This document shows positions 11,301 to 21,795 of a stretch of DNA of 64,000 nucleotides, piece after piece. The position numbers and the translations under genes are program-made. The notes below the pieces were generated by a model. That model worked only from the letters and a program-made list of their open reading frames with translations. It had not been told where the DNA came from and made no database searches. The stretch comes from Ceratodon purpureus (taxonomy: Eukaryota; Streptophyta; Bryopsida; Pseudoditrichales; Ditrichaceae): contig CM026428.1 in the NCBI GenBank assembly GCA_014871385.1, forward strand, positions 8,191,155 to 8,255,154, given 5' to 3'. How positions within the stretch are numbered: position 1 is the stretch's first letter; every line of letters begins with the position of its first letter.

Positions 11301-13332
11301 TACTACAGGTATTTCTTGTCTTTATTTTATTTGGTACTAGAAGTCCTACATGGTAAACACAAAGTGAGAACAAGTCGTAGAGTACATTTAGGATTGCGAA
11401 CTTCTACAAATGGTCCACCAGTTCAAACAGAATAGGTAGTGATAGTACTGGTTCATTTGTGCTAGTTGATTGCAAGTACATTCGGTACCATGTGTTTAGA
11501 CTCTAACGGGATGTTTGGTGGCAGGTTCTAGCCTGAGGTTTGCATCACCTATGAAGGCCGTCAAGAATGCGGGGCCAACAGTGGAAGGGGAGACAAGCCA
11601 GCCAACATGGTCTCTAGGCGATCCAGAAGATTTAGGTGAAGAGCCGCAAAGGATTGTCAGGGGCGAGAGCATTAAATCTAGATTTCCTCGAATGCTGGAG
11701 AAGCCGGTGGAGAAGGTGGTGATGGACTGTTTCACGGATGGGACTCATGTAAAGGAAGCTGAACCAGAGCTCGATTCACGAGACGATTCTTCTTCTGACG
11801 AAGAGGACGACAACAAGATGGGCCCCTTACCTTCAAGCTCCGGCACTACCGTCTTAGGTGAAACTTCGGAGACCAGTGATGGTGAGTCGAGGGAGGGTCA
11901 AGAAGATGTTGGAGACGGTGACATTTCAATAGAGCCGCTCCCTTCAGATGGACATCTCCTCAGCCCGCCACCGCCAACGCCACCGCCACCGCCAGGAGCC
12001 GGGAGCAATGAAGGAGCGACGGCGGAGGGCCAAGAAGGAGGTAGGGGTGACAAGGCGGGTGGTTTAGGCGTTGTTGGAGGAGGGAGGAGGAGGGATGAAG
12101 GAGCGGGCGTCATTGGGAGTGGAAAGAAAAAGGGCGAGGCAGTTGGGGTTCTTGGGAGCGGGAGGAAGAAGGGCGAGTCAGTGGAGGATCAGCCAGCTGA
12201 GGAAGGGGACGGCGCTGCAAAAATGAAGAAGGGACACCCTGTTGGGAGCGGGAGGAAGGTTCGTGAGGCAGTGGAGGAGGTGAAAGCTAAAGAAGGGGAC
12301 GGCGCAGCAGTGCCGAAGAAGGGTCCAACTGTCGGGAGCGGGAGGAAGATTCGTGAGGCTGTGGAGGTGGGGACAGCTGAGGAGCTACACGGCGCTGCAT
12401 TGCCGAAGAAGGGTGGCGGTCCGACTGTTGGGAGCGGGAGGAAGAAGGGTGAGGCAGTGGAGGAGGGGACAGCTCAGGGGCTACTCGTCGAATTATCGCC
12501 AAAGAAGGGTGGTGGAGTTGGGAGCGCGGGGAAGAAGGATGAGGCAGTGGCGGAAGGGGATGGTGCTATAGAGAAGGAGAAGGGACCGCTGACACCGAAG
12601 GAGAACGAGAAGGAGGATGAGCCCTGGTCGGCGAGGAAGGAGACACCCAAGCCAGGGTCGCAATGCTTGCCGGGACGCAAGGCCAAGTTGCTCTGGGGAG
12701 AGTATGGTAAGGATGGAGGAGCCACGGCCTCAGGTTTTGTAGATACATTGGTGCAGGTGGAGGCTGCAGCCAAGTTCATGGCGGTTTCAAGACGGAAGGC
12801 GGAGGGGGGAATAAATGAGAGCATGGCTGCGGCAAAGGAGAAGGGCTCCATGGAAGCAGAGGAGGATATGGAGGATACAGAGGTCGTTATGGAGGATACT
12901 AGAGCCGAGTTTGAAGTCCCTCGCGTGACGGATGATGAGCCTGCGGAAGGAGAGGCAGAAGAACAGTTGAAGGGTCATATTACGCCCCGGTCACCATTCA
13001 AGTTGAGATCAAGGAGACAAAAGGGTCCAACTATAGAAGAGGACTCAGGGCCGAGACTTGAGGGGGCGATAGAGAATGTTTATTCCGCAGACAAGACCAC
13101 ATACAAGGAGCTGGCCGAGATTGTTGGGGGGAGTGGGAGTCCCGTTGCTGTCCCTGAAGCCAATGTGCGGACCAGAGCACGCACCGCTAAGGAGGCCGAG
13201 CAAGCGGCGGAGGAATCCCCGGCACCGACCAGGGCTAAGGGTCGTAAGAGTGAGGGCAGAAAGAATGAGAAGGGAAAGGGTGACAAGGTAGGTGGCGGAA
13301 TCTCACAGAAACGGCGGAGAGGCGCCACTTAG
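8380..13332 (+). CDS. Mosaic protein: transposon module, coiled coil, zinc-finger-like segment, acidic/Lys-rich tail
   Basis: Proposed as one gene of three exons: 8380-9382, 9598-10368 and 11525-13332. The last junction is well supported (donor GATG|GTAAGT, acceptor GGCAG|GT, phase preserved). The first keeps frame but has a poor acceptor. The start ATG at 8380 opens a basic region with two copies of a roughly 32-residue repeat beginning GEEPAKREL. Then comes the plant-transposon module (EYEEGGGRVNWCAFGEE). Exon 2 gives a long coiled coil (Glu/Lys-rich, about 100 residues) and a compact Cys/His segment, from ITPCCLCYFPF through YHPFCA to CGEICHPEW, that looks like a PHD/RING-type zinc finger. 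Exon 3 is low complexity with repeated GSGRKKGEAVEE-type units. It sits upstream of, and co-directional with, the SET gene. A chromatin-linked role is inference. Confidence 0.55.
10688..11175. repeat. 124-bp tandem repeat inside the second intron
   Basis: The motif CATTATTGTGTATTGCATGG recurs at 10741, 10865, 10989 and 11113, an exact spacing of 124 bases. The last three units are almost identical and the first is more diverged. Each unit carries several GTAC tetranucleotides (for example CCAGTACGTGTACAAG). The array lies entirely within the intron between 10369 and 11524. Confidence 0.9.
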
Positions 13333-13613
13333 AATGAGGGCTTGAGCAATCTGTAGATTGCTTTTAGTACTTTATTTTTTTGGGTTTTTGATCTATTGAG
13401 CTGCGGTAGAATGCTTGTATAGAACAGATTTGCAGGTATATTAATGTATCTTCCCTCATCACTGAGGTCTTCCTAATAGGGAAGGGTTACGGCTTGTGTA
13501 CTTTATTTTCCATGCTGATGTGTTATTTGCGATCCATTGTGATTTCTTTGCATTTGTACTTATGTTAGTCTTCCCCAGCAGCCTTGGAACTTTGCATTTC
13601 TATTTTTAAGAGT

Positions 13614-14720
13614 ATGACGAGGGGAAGGTGGTCTGTTGGGATGGTATTCTACCAGGCCGAAGCTTGGTATGATGCAGCAGATTTGTCTAAGGGACTCGAG
13701 AGGATCCCTGTCCTTGTTGGTCAGTCTGATATTGCTATGACTTATTTTCAGTATATTAATTCTAGCTTGGTCTATGACCAAGCACACGTGCCTACCACCC
13801 TTCAGAGCCTTCGACCCGGGGACTACTGTCTTTGTTCCCCGGAATGCTTGGGCGGGAATGGTACGTGTGCGTGCCAAGCCGATTCAGTGGGAGGAGTTGC
13901 ATACACCGAAGGAGGCATTGTGGAGGACGCGTATCTCTACAATCACAACGAAGAAGATGCACATTACTGTAAGAAGGGTAGACGGTGTTTTAATGGCGAA
14001 TCAGTGTGCCGAGGTCATGTTCCTCGTCTTTTCCTTAAGGAGTGCAATGTCAAGTGTAGGTGTCATAGTGATTGTGGCAATCGTGTTGTCCAGCAGGGGA
14101 TGAAGTTTCAAGTAGAGGTTTTTCCTACAGCCCTTACGGGGTGGGGGATTCGGACGACTGAGCTAATACCTAGAGGTGCGTTCGTTTTTGAGTTGGCGGG
14201 AGAGATTTTAACAAATGCTGAGCAAATGGTTAGGAACGTGGGGGTAGTTGGGGGTCAGTCCTATAGCTTGCAACTTGATGCTGACTGGGCCACTGAGCGG
14301 AAACTGGACGACCACAATGCATTGTGCTTGGATTCTACTCGATTTGGAAATGTGGCCAGGTTTTTGAACCACAGGTTAGAACTTGCGACCATATTCTACA
14401 TACTTTGCGGTCTTTCTTCTTACATTCTACGATATGGCCTGACTGTGGGCCTCTGTCATTACAGGTGTGAAGATTCTAACCTAGTGGACATACCTGTTTC
14501 GATAGAGAGTGTGGATCGCCGCTTCTATCATGTAGCATTTTTTGCAAGTCGTATCATACGTCCTGGAGAGGAACTAACCTGGGACTATGGCACTAATTTT
14601 AACAATGATGATCCGGACCTACCTCGGTTTACTTGTAAGTGTATGAGTAAAATGTGTAGAGACAATGCCTTACCACTTGCCATCCGAAGGTCAGCCAGTA
14701 AACCACCTAGGAGAAGATGA
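13614..14720 (+). CDS. SUVR4-like SET-domain histone methyltransferase
   Basis: Two exons, 13614-14374 and 14465-14720, separated by a 90-base intron. The start is the ATG of MTRGRWSVGM. The protein (338 residues) has the whole catalytic unit of the plant SUVR4/SUVR1/SUVR2 class: a cysteine-rich pre-SET region (CSPECLGGNGTCACQ, then YCKKGRRCF, then CKCRCHSDCGNRVVQ-like cysteines), SET motifs GWGIRTTELIPRGAF and LDADWATE, the cofactor/catalytic motif NHRCEDSN created by splicing, ELTWDYG, and a post-SET CKCMSKMC. Family members methylate histone H3 lysine 9 and help silence transposons. It lacks the N-terminal WIYLD region of SUVR proteins, so it is a stripped catalytic core. It lies between a transposon-module gene and a convergent transposase gene, which suggests capture by a mobile element (inference). 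All key motifs look intact. Confidence 0.85.
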   Translation: MTRGRWSVGMVFYQAEAWYDAADLSKGLERIPVLVGQSDIAMTYFQYINSSLVYDQAHVPTTLQSLRPGDYCLCSPECLGGNGTCACQADSVGGVAYTEGGIVEDAYLYNHNEEDAHYCKKGRRCFNGESVCRGHVPRLFLKECNVKCRCHSDCGNRVVQQGMKFQVEVFPTALTGWGIRTTELIPRGAFVFELAGEILTNAEQMVRNVGVVGGQSYSLQLDADWATERKLDDHNALCLDSTRFGNVARFLNHRLELATIFYILCGLSSYILRYGLTVGLCHYRCEDSNLVDIPVSIESVDRRFYHVAFFASRIIRPGEELTWDYGTNFNNDDPDLPRFTCKCMSKMCRDNALPLAIRRSASKPPRRR

Positions 14721-15744
14721 CTCCACATATGTGTTGTGATATCCTTCTGTAAAGCACAACCACACTCATACATTCTTCTAGACTTTCAAGAGCAAGCCTT
14801 TTGTTTATGCATAAAAGGGGTTAATCCTGAACAATATTTCTGCCGATATACTGTTTGTACTAGCGAAGATGTATTCAGAACATACTCTTTGTACATTTTA
14901 TATACTACACGTACATATCCAAAATATACTCTTTGTATATTTTTACATACTACACCTGCATATCCAGAATATACTCTTTGTACATTTTTTGATGCACTAC
15001 ATGTACAAGTAAACCAAATGCAAGGATTTTTGGGACTCTTGGAACTTCATCTATTCTGAAGCAAACATAGAACAACTCGGATAAATAGACAACCATTCAA
15101 ACTCTAGAGCTCGAAGCCTGAACTTGAGTTTATAAACTCACTTGTAAATTATTAGAATCAATGTTTCAATGGTACTGTTTGAGTAGTGTTAGGACTTGCC
15201 TAAACACCAACCAGTACTTCTAAAACCAACGTCGAATGAGAAACAAACCTCTCACCCTAAACCGGTAGCTCCCAATTCCAACATTCTACGATATCACTGC
15301 TATCCTCAGATATGAGCTCTTGAGGTACCGCTATCCAGTGCTCCCTGTAAAAGGCCCAAAACAAAAAGGAAAAAACAACAGTACCTAATATCCAGCAAAG
15401 TGTAGAACTATGATCGTCCAGCCTGACTCAAAATAAAAAAAGAAATACAGAATGGGTGATACTACATAATGGGTGTGGGTAGCATGAAAAGAAGATTATA
15501 AAGAATAAAAGAAAGTAAGGGATTGCAGGTTCTCTTAATCACAGACTACTATGCCAGACAATAGATGACTGAAGCAAAAAAAAGGGGGAGCACTTGGATA
15601 GCGGGATATCTCAGGAGCTCACTTTCAGTCAAACAAATACCCAAGCATTTGTTTGACTTATATCATCACGGGACCAGTACTTTTAAAACCACCGTCAAGT
15701 GAGAAACAATCCTGAAATCAGTGTACATAGCTTGCAACTTGAAC
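14721..15744. other. Intergenic region between convergent genes
   Basis: About 1 kb separating the 3' ends of the SET gene and the transposase gene. No coding frame is supported. It contains a short degenerate repeat around 14830-15010 in which 'atactctttgtac' recurs three times at roughly 60-base spacing, and several further GTAC tetranucleotides. It presumably carries the polyadenylation signals of both genes. Confidence 0.5.
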
Positions 15745-18700
15745 TTAATCTTCGTTGAACGCCCACCACTCTCGCAGGGCATCTTCGCATATCTGAAGCG
15801 TTTCACTTGACATCTTGTATACAGGAGTACCTTTAACCCTGTGTTGAGCTAGAACCATAGGGAATTTACAAGCTCTAACCAGATGGGCATCAACGTGTGC
15901 ATCAACTGCTTTGTCGCAGAGTACATACGTCTTCTCACCACGTCCATACTTCTTGTAATACTTTGCTCTGATCACAACATCTTCGGCCCTAAATACCCCC
16001 CCCCAAGGGCAAGTCTTGGGCTCTGCTAACACAAACTTCTTCGCTTGACACTGGAGAATGTAGAATCCCACCCCGTCTTCATTCTCCTCTTCTGCTGGAA
16101 TCATGAAATTGTCGCCGATGTCCACCAAGTCACCGACCTCCTCTGAAATGCCGTCATACACCCAGTTAGCCTCGTCGTCAATTTCTTCAATTTGCTGTGC
16201 TACACCTCCTGCACTCATCGGGCACAGCCTCTGAACAGCCCACTCCTGCACATGCGTCAAATTCTCACACTCGGTCCAATCACCATCAATGCATGGGACG
16301 CAGAAGCATGACAACTCTCGAGTCCTAAGCGTAGTCGGATCAGCCATAGAGAAGCCCATAATAGAGTAGAGACTCTTTGAGCCGGGCAAAGTGTTACACT
16401 TGATACTCTTATCATTATGATCCACCTCTGTATTTCCTATCAACCAAAACACACGTGAAAGAGGGGAAGTTTTAGCATGAGCATATGAGCTGGCAACACG
16501 CTCTGTGTATTTCTCCTCCAGGAACTCCACAACTTGAGCGGCATTCTGTAAGGGCCTCAATGGATTTTGGATCTGCTCAGCAGCAAGCGCCCTCTTCACC
16601 ACAGCACCAGCCCCATCCCATTCTCCTTTTCCATGAGCCGACTCAAAGTAGTTCCACCGCATCTTGCAACCCCCGGTGAGCGCCGAGTAGCGTGCAACAA
16701 AGTACATCGCTGTCGCGCACTTAAACTGGGAACTACACCCGTCACTGTAGACCCAATGTTCCTCCGGTGTCAACCCTGAATCACCCAGCCAATCCCAATG
16801 CAACGTCAGACAATGTTGAACAAAAGCTGAATCGTGAGCCTTATCATCAGATATGTAGAAGTGAGTCTGCTTCATGGTCTGCTCTCCTTCTTTCCACATC
16901 GTAATGTGCACCAGGATGGTCACACTAGTACTGAAGTAGTACAAGCTCTGGACCTCATTTTGGATGGCAAAAGTGTAGTTCTCTGCATAGTCGATATGTG
17001 ACACAACCACTCCCTCCGGAACGTTCTTCATCATCAATTGACATTGCTCATCTTGCCATCGTGCCTTGAAGTTGTGTGTGATAAAGGTGGTCACTGTTTT
17101 CTCCATATAAGATAGGAATTCGTGAACAGCTGTCTCTCTGAAAGCTTCCCGAAGACGTTTCTTCACTTTTCCAGACTGAGCATCCACTCCCACCTGGTAG
17201 TACTCGAAACACTTCCATCTAACAAGAAAGGTGTTAGAACCAGACAACTCATGCGGGCAAATAGGAAAGAGTTGGAAACCACAGCTAGAACAATCGCCCA
17301 TGAGACATTCAAGCCTATGCCACATATCAAATTCTCCTTTTGGACAAACACATGATTCCCACATCAGAGTTATTCGTTTGAAAGTATTCTCATGTGCACA
17401 ACAAGTCCCTTCCTTACTGCCCGTGCACACTGTACACGCACAATCACACGTGGTATGCACATGGAGCCCCCTGACTTTGTCCCTGAGGTTGCTCAATCCA
17501 ACCTTCATCATGTCCATCTCCACATGGTATATGCAACAGCAGGTATTCCTCTCCTTGAGTTTTCGCACCCACCATGGCTTCAACCTCTCAAAAGCCCTCT
17601 GCCGCACACTACATTCTGGGTGGACCTCTTCGAAGCGCAAGTAGAATGAGGTCTGCCAATCACGCACAAGTGTACATCAGGTACGATAGAGGACCTTCAT
17701 TCAGAACCTAATACAAAACATGCAACGAAATGTACTAATTGTACAAAACTGAGACCATTATTCTACAAAAAGTCATAGATAAGAACAGTCGGTACCCCTC
17801 AGTACTCTGAACAATGCCGCAAGTATAAAAGGTACATGAAGACCATACAATACAACGCAACGCAACGTATGTACATGACTCCAAGTACTAATTTGTACTC
17901 TAAGTTATTGCTGAGTGTTCAAAAGTAGCAGTCTTAGTCAATTACTAAACACTGTATTACAGAAAAACTCTAACCTAGTACAATAAGTACAGTGAGGAAC
18001 CATCATATGGACATTTAGACCCCTACATCGCAACTAGGGGAAGTCCAAAGTCAAAAAGTACATTACGGCGCACGTCCAGTACTTACTATGACCGTAAAGT
18101 ACTCACGGTACTTCTTCTCCAATTTTAATCTAAAGTCCGCAAAAGCACTAAATCATCTATTGACTCCAAATTGCACAACCAGTACAAATTATACTTCGCC
18201 CTAACAGGACCTTGCTAGAAGTTTACATTACAAAGAGTACACACCCGAAGAAGACTATGTATAGTACCTTTTCTTGAAATTGTTTGATCCAAACTATGTA
18301 TCATAGAATGCAGCCTAGGCAAAATACGCTACACAACAACTACAAAGTAACTAATGATGACTTCTCTACAACCTTCAGATATCCATATTGTCCTATGAGG
18401 TACTGAAAGTATGTAAACTAAGCAATCGGACTCATCATATTATACAAACAAGAAATCAATAAGTTACAACTCACCTGAGGCTCGCACAAGTAATGTGTTG
18501 GATGAGGTTCGGCCCAGTCTTTTCGACCTACTCTATGCTTGACGATGTCCTTCTTATTCGGTGATACTTTTGTTTGACCATTCCACCATGCATGAATGCA
18601 TTCTTTGACGTACTCAGATAGCCCTGGTCTCTTCTTTCGATGCAATCGAAGACTGCAAACCGTGTCTGGAGTATTGGGGGCGTAAACCCTTCTGTTTAAC

Positions 18701-19272
18701 GCAATATTGATGCTCTTCTGTGTCGTAACCAAAACACGTGACAACGGCCTCACTCCCTCGATCCCCTGGCTAACTGCGGCATCTAACAAAGCACTCTTCC
18801 TTGCCAACAGCTCGTTAGAGTTAGCCTGCTTCACTAACTGTAACTCGTTCTTGAAGTTCTCAATGAAAGAATGAATAACCTTTGCTTCGTGTGGCCGAGC
18901 ATAGTAAACAGGTAGCAAAGGCGAAATAGTGTTATGACGCATGACCTTCTCCATAACATCTCTCCTACTAGATGGACCGGGACAACTTCTCAACTCTTCG
19001 ACTATGTACTGTGCTATGCGAAGGAAGATCCGGTTCAACTCCCGCACAGTGAGAGCATCATCAACTTCATGATCCGGCGGCACAGAAGCTAAAACCAATG
19101 CCTCCTCGTGTCTTTGTCTATCTCGTGCTCTCTGAAGGGCCTTCCTTTCTCTTGCCCTCTCTGTAGCTACGGCCCTAAGCTCCTCCTGCAAGCGAGCTTC
19201 AGCAAGCCTAGCTGCTGGACCTGGGCGGCTGATACCCTGTCGCAAGCGTTGCCTCTTAGCGGTGTTTCCCAT
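15745..19272 (-). CDS. DDE transposase-like protein (family shared by plants and animals)
   Basis: Two firm exons: 19272-18475 (ending CCTCAG|GTGAGT) and 17652-15745 (acceptor TTGGCAG), joined in phase 0 to give 901 residues. The first exon starts with a basic coiled region. The second has FERLKPWWVRKLKERNTCCC, then a cysteine cluster, then an RNase-H-like core with DYAEN (about residue 486), YSDGCSSQFK (about 569) and AHGKGEWDGAGAVVK (about 610). These three blocks give a plausible D-D-E/D triad. Similar proteins with the same blocks occur in cnidarians, fish and non-seed plants. I recognise the pattern but cannot name the superfamily. The frame is intact. An upstream exon is likely (see 19453-19800). 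The 822-base intron is very rich in GTAC. Confidence 0.75.
17653..18474 (-). repeat. GTAC-dense intron of the transposase-like gene
   Basis: From 17641 to 18420 I count 20 occurrences of the palindrome GTAC in 780 bases, against about 3 expected by chance. They are embedded in varied flanks (TGTACA, AGTACT, GGTACC), so this is not a simple tandem repeat. Similar density occurs at 20281-20680 (10 in 400 bases) and in the intron 10369-11524 (about 24). Confidence 0.8.
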
Positions 19273-19452
19273 CGCTGGAAACCTAAGAGAAAAACAGACG
19301 TAGAAAACAATAGACCCGCATCAGTTTTCTGAAATTGAATAATCGGAGATCATGGTCGCGGAGTTCAGTCCGTGAAGGGTTTACAGATGAAAAACGCAAA
19401 ATAACTCTTTCATGAGACTGCAACGGGAACTCACCGTCGAATATTAATCTCG

Positions 19453-19800
19453 TCACTTCCTGAACGCAACAGATTCGCAAGAAGCAGTAGGAGACCCTAC
19501 TGAACGCCTTCCCTCCGAAACAGAAGGTGTGTTCTCAAAGCTACTTGCAGAATAACATATCGAAACTGGACTCATGAATAAGGACCGCCTAGGGGACTCA
19601 TCTACGTTGTTGCATCTGCCTAGATAGAAATCACGATTCCCTTGTTTTGACACTGGGGTTTCTTCAACATAACCCGAATCAGAAACCTCACAGAATGAAT
19701 GGCAGCAAGAAGAACCGAACTCAGTGATCGGAGCTGCAGTAAAGTATGATGTTATCAGTCTCTGCACACGGACAACCTGCCGCTGCGTGGACTTTGACAT
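19453..19800 (-). CDS. Probable 5' exon of the transposase-like gene, with a PIP-box-like motif
   Basis: An ATG at 19800 opens a 115-codon frame beginning MSKSTQRQVVRVQRLITSYF. Residues 14-21 (QRLITSYF) match the PCNA-interacting peptide consensus Q-x-x-[ILM]-x-x-[FY]-[FY]. The rest is Ser-rich and disordered. It lies 181 bases upstream of the firm first exon. A donor (GACG|GTGAGT at about 19434) and an acceptor (TTTCCAG at about 19274) lie between them. Linking the frames needs one more short splice or a frameshift that I could not resolve, so its inclusion in the same protein is tentative. Confidence 0.45.
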   Translation of the reverse strand: MSKSTQRQVVRVQRLITSYFTAAPITEFGSSCCHSFCEVSDSGYVEETPVSKQGNRDFYLGRCNNVDESPRRSLFMSPVSICYSASSFENTPSVSEGRRSVGSPTASCESVAFRK

Positions 19801-20280
19801 TCTTCACTGAGGAAGAACAACCGCCCTTAAACTCATGAACAAGAGTTATCGCACAGCATGCAAGCTAAACTACAGCACGAAGCAAAACCCTCAACACATT
19901 GTAAACCTCAACGCAACCAACAACATGCTACAGCAAACACGCAACAGTGTGCTGCATGGCCGATCAGAGGACATCAGTGAGAGAGACGATGACGTGGACA
20001 AATCAAGAGGTGGCGGCGCCTTCATGGCATGGCGGCCCGGGAAAACGGGATCTGTTGAAAAGAACGAGGCAGTAGTTATGACAGATTCCATGTACATCAT
20101 ATACTCATGCGTACATTTTGTACAAGTAGAACACAGGAAGACGTCGAGGATCAAGTAACGGAAAAATGACCATTTTCATTATTTGACAGAAGGCCATTGT
20201 AGAAATGCGTGCCGCCGTCGAGTCTAATGCCTCCGATTACGAAAAATCTTAATTTTCCACTTTGTATTCCGTTGCAACTG

Positions 20281-20680
20281 AAACCAGCACTTACTTCCAT
20301 GTACAGACCAAATTAACTATGTACTTGTAAAATCAGGGATAGATTCCAATAGGCTATTCCTTCTTATCTCCTTTGCAAAAAACGAAAACAGAATTAGAGC
20401 CTTTGATGTAAAAGAATTGTGTACTTTTCTCATATACAAGTACTATGTGACCTTTTTGTACTAGTGCACAATAGTACAAATTGAACACACTTAACTACAT
20501 TTTCTAACTGATTCAATAATGCATAGGAAGTCCCTACATATGTAGTATTTGGAAAAACAAAACAAAACCCGAAGAAAAAGCTTCTAAGTACAGGTAATTA
20601 AAAGTACAAATTCATGCCATCAATGTATAATGTACTGTGACTCAAAAAGTACATTGGTCTAGCATACTTCCACCCTAATA
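20281..20680. repeat. GTAC-dense non-coding segment upstream of the transposase-like gene
   Basis: Ten GTAC tetranucleotides in 400 bases, several as TGTAC or AGTAC next to A/T-rich flanks. There is no supported coding content. Together with the introns at 10.4-11.5 and 17.7-18.5 kb it gives the locus a distinctive signature. Confidence 0.7.
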
Positions 20681-20718
20681 AGCGCGGAGTCGACGAAAAG
20701 AAGAGATGAAACTCTTAC

Positions 20719-21302
20719 CAGTTGATATCGTGCATAGCATGAAGAAGGTTTCCCACATGACCTCGTTGGTCAAGAACGATGCAATGCACGGAGATATGCC
20801 ACGCTCGATCCTCGGTATGGTGAGTGTCGATATGCCTTAACCATGCGGCAAGGCGATGATTACCTTCCTAGACGTAGAACATCTTTCCAGAGAATTGCTT
20901 CCAGGTGGAATCGACTTGAATCTCCGATTTGAAATCATCATTCGCTTTTTGCCAACACGGGCTCTAGTCGGCCTTGATCTCCTCAGTGACATCGGCTGAC
21001 TTCTCTTCGTGGTTGTACAAGGAAATGTACATAACCTGGTCTCCATCCCTATATCCCTTGACAAACTCGCGCTCCAAATGTTGGACTCCCATTTCTCCAA
21101 CAGGCCTCACTTTGGCCATTAACTGCATTCTACACATGGGAACAAGAATACGTGACTTCTCCTTGGGGAGAATTCTGAGGCTCTTGATGACGCCTATAGA
21201 GTTGACCTTATGCTGTTTCCGGTGGACCAATTCACTCTCTACTGCAGTCGTCAATTCAGTAGGACAAGATGGTGCCGGTAACTCATCCTGTGTTTGAGTT
21301 CC
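20719..21302 (-). pseudogene. ParB/sulfiredoxin-like motif gene exon with two in-frame TAG codons
   Basis: A 584-base exon bounded by an acceptor (TTTTGGCAG at 21303) and a donor (CAACTG|GTAAGAG at 20718). One frame is open along it except for TAG at 20964-20966 and TAG at 20868-20870. After the second stop it reads EGNHRLAAWLRHID and later WHISVHCIVLD and AMHDINW. The GNHRL(A)AW segment resembles the DGxHR(L)xA nucleotide-binding motif of the ParB/sulfiredoxin-like fold, and an acidic residue followed by GNHR is conserved there. Gln fits both stop positions. Flanking exons were not found, and no function is assigned. Whether it belongs to the adjacent transposase locus is unknown. Confidence 0.5.
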
Positions 21303-21795
21303 CTGCCAAAAGTCATGCAAGTTTTAAATGAACTTCAAATCAACGAATTTCGAACTGAAATCACTACCAGAGTGACAATGTCCCTTTTAACACAAAAACC
21401 AACACAAGGATTACAAAAGTGTGTTAGTTAGGACGTGTCGATCCATTTGTTGATTCCGTTGACAACTGACAGATTTTCAGTCACAGAAGTGTTGAATTTT
21501 CTGTAGAGAATATAGCAGCCACGTCAGACCTCCATGTCACAGTCCACGTCATGTCATAGTCCAGTCAGCTCACCACATCATCTTTCCCGCCATTCAGTAT
21601 TGAACTCCCGCCCTTTGTTCCTGATACCCGGACCCTTTCAGCAATTGCCAAGTGTAGTTTCCACATCCAGTATTGCAGTGCAGTCCGTTTGGACAATTCT
21701 CATCCTCTTGAAACAGTGTGATACCGCCATCGATCAAATGTATTTATTTTATAAAATAAAATATACATTGAAACCCTCAAACATTGTCTTCTCTG

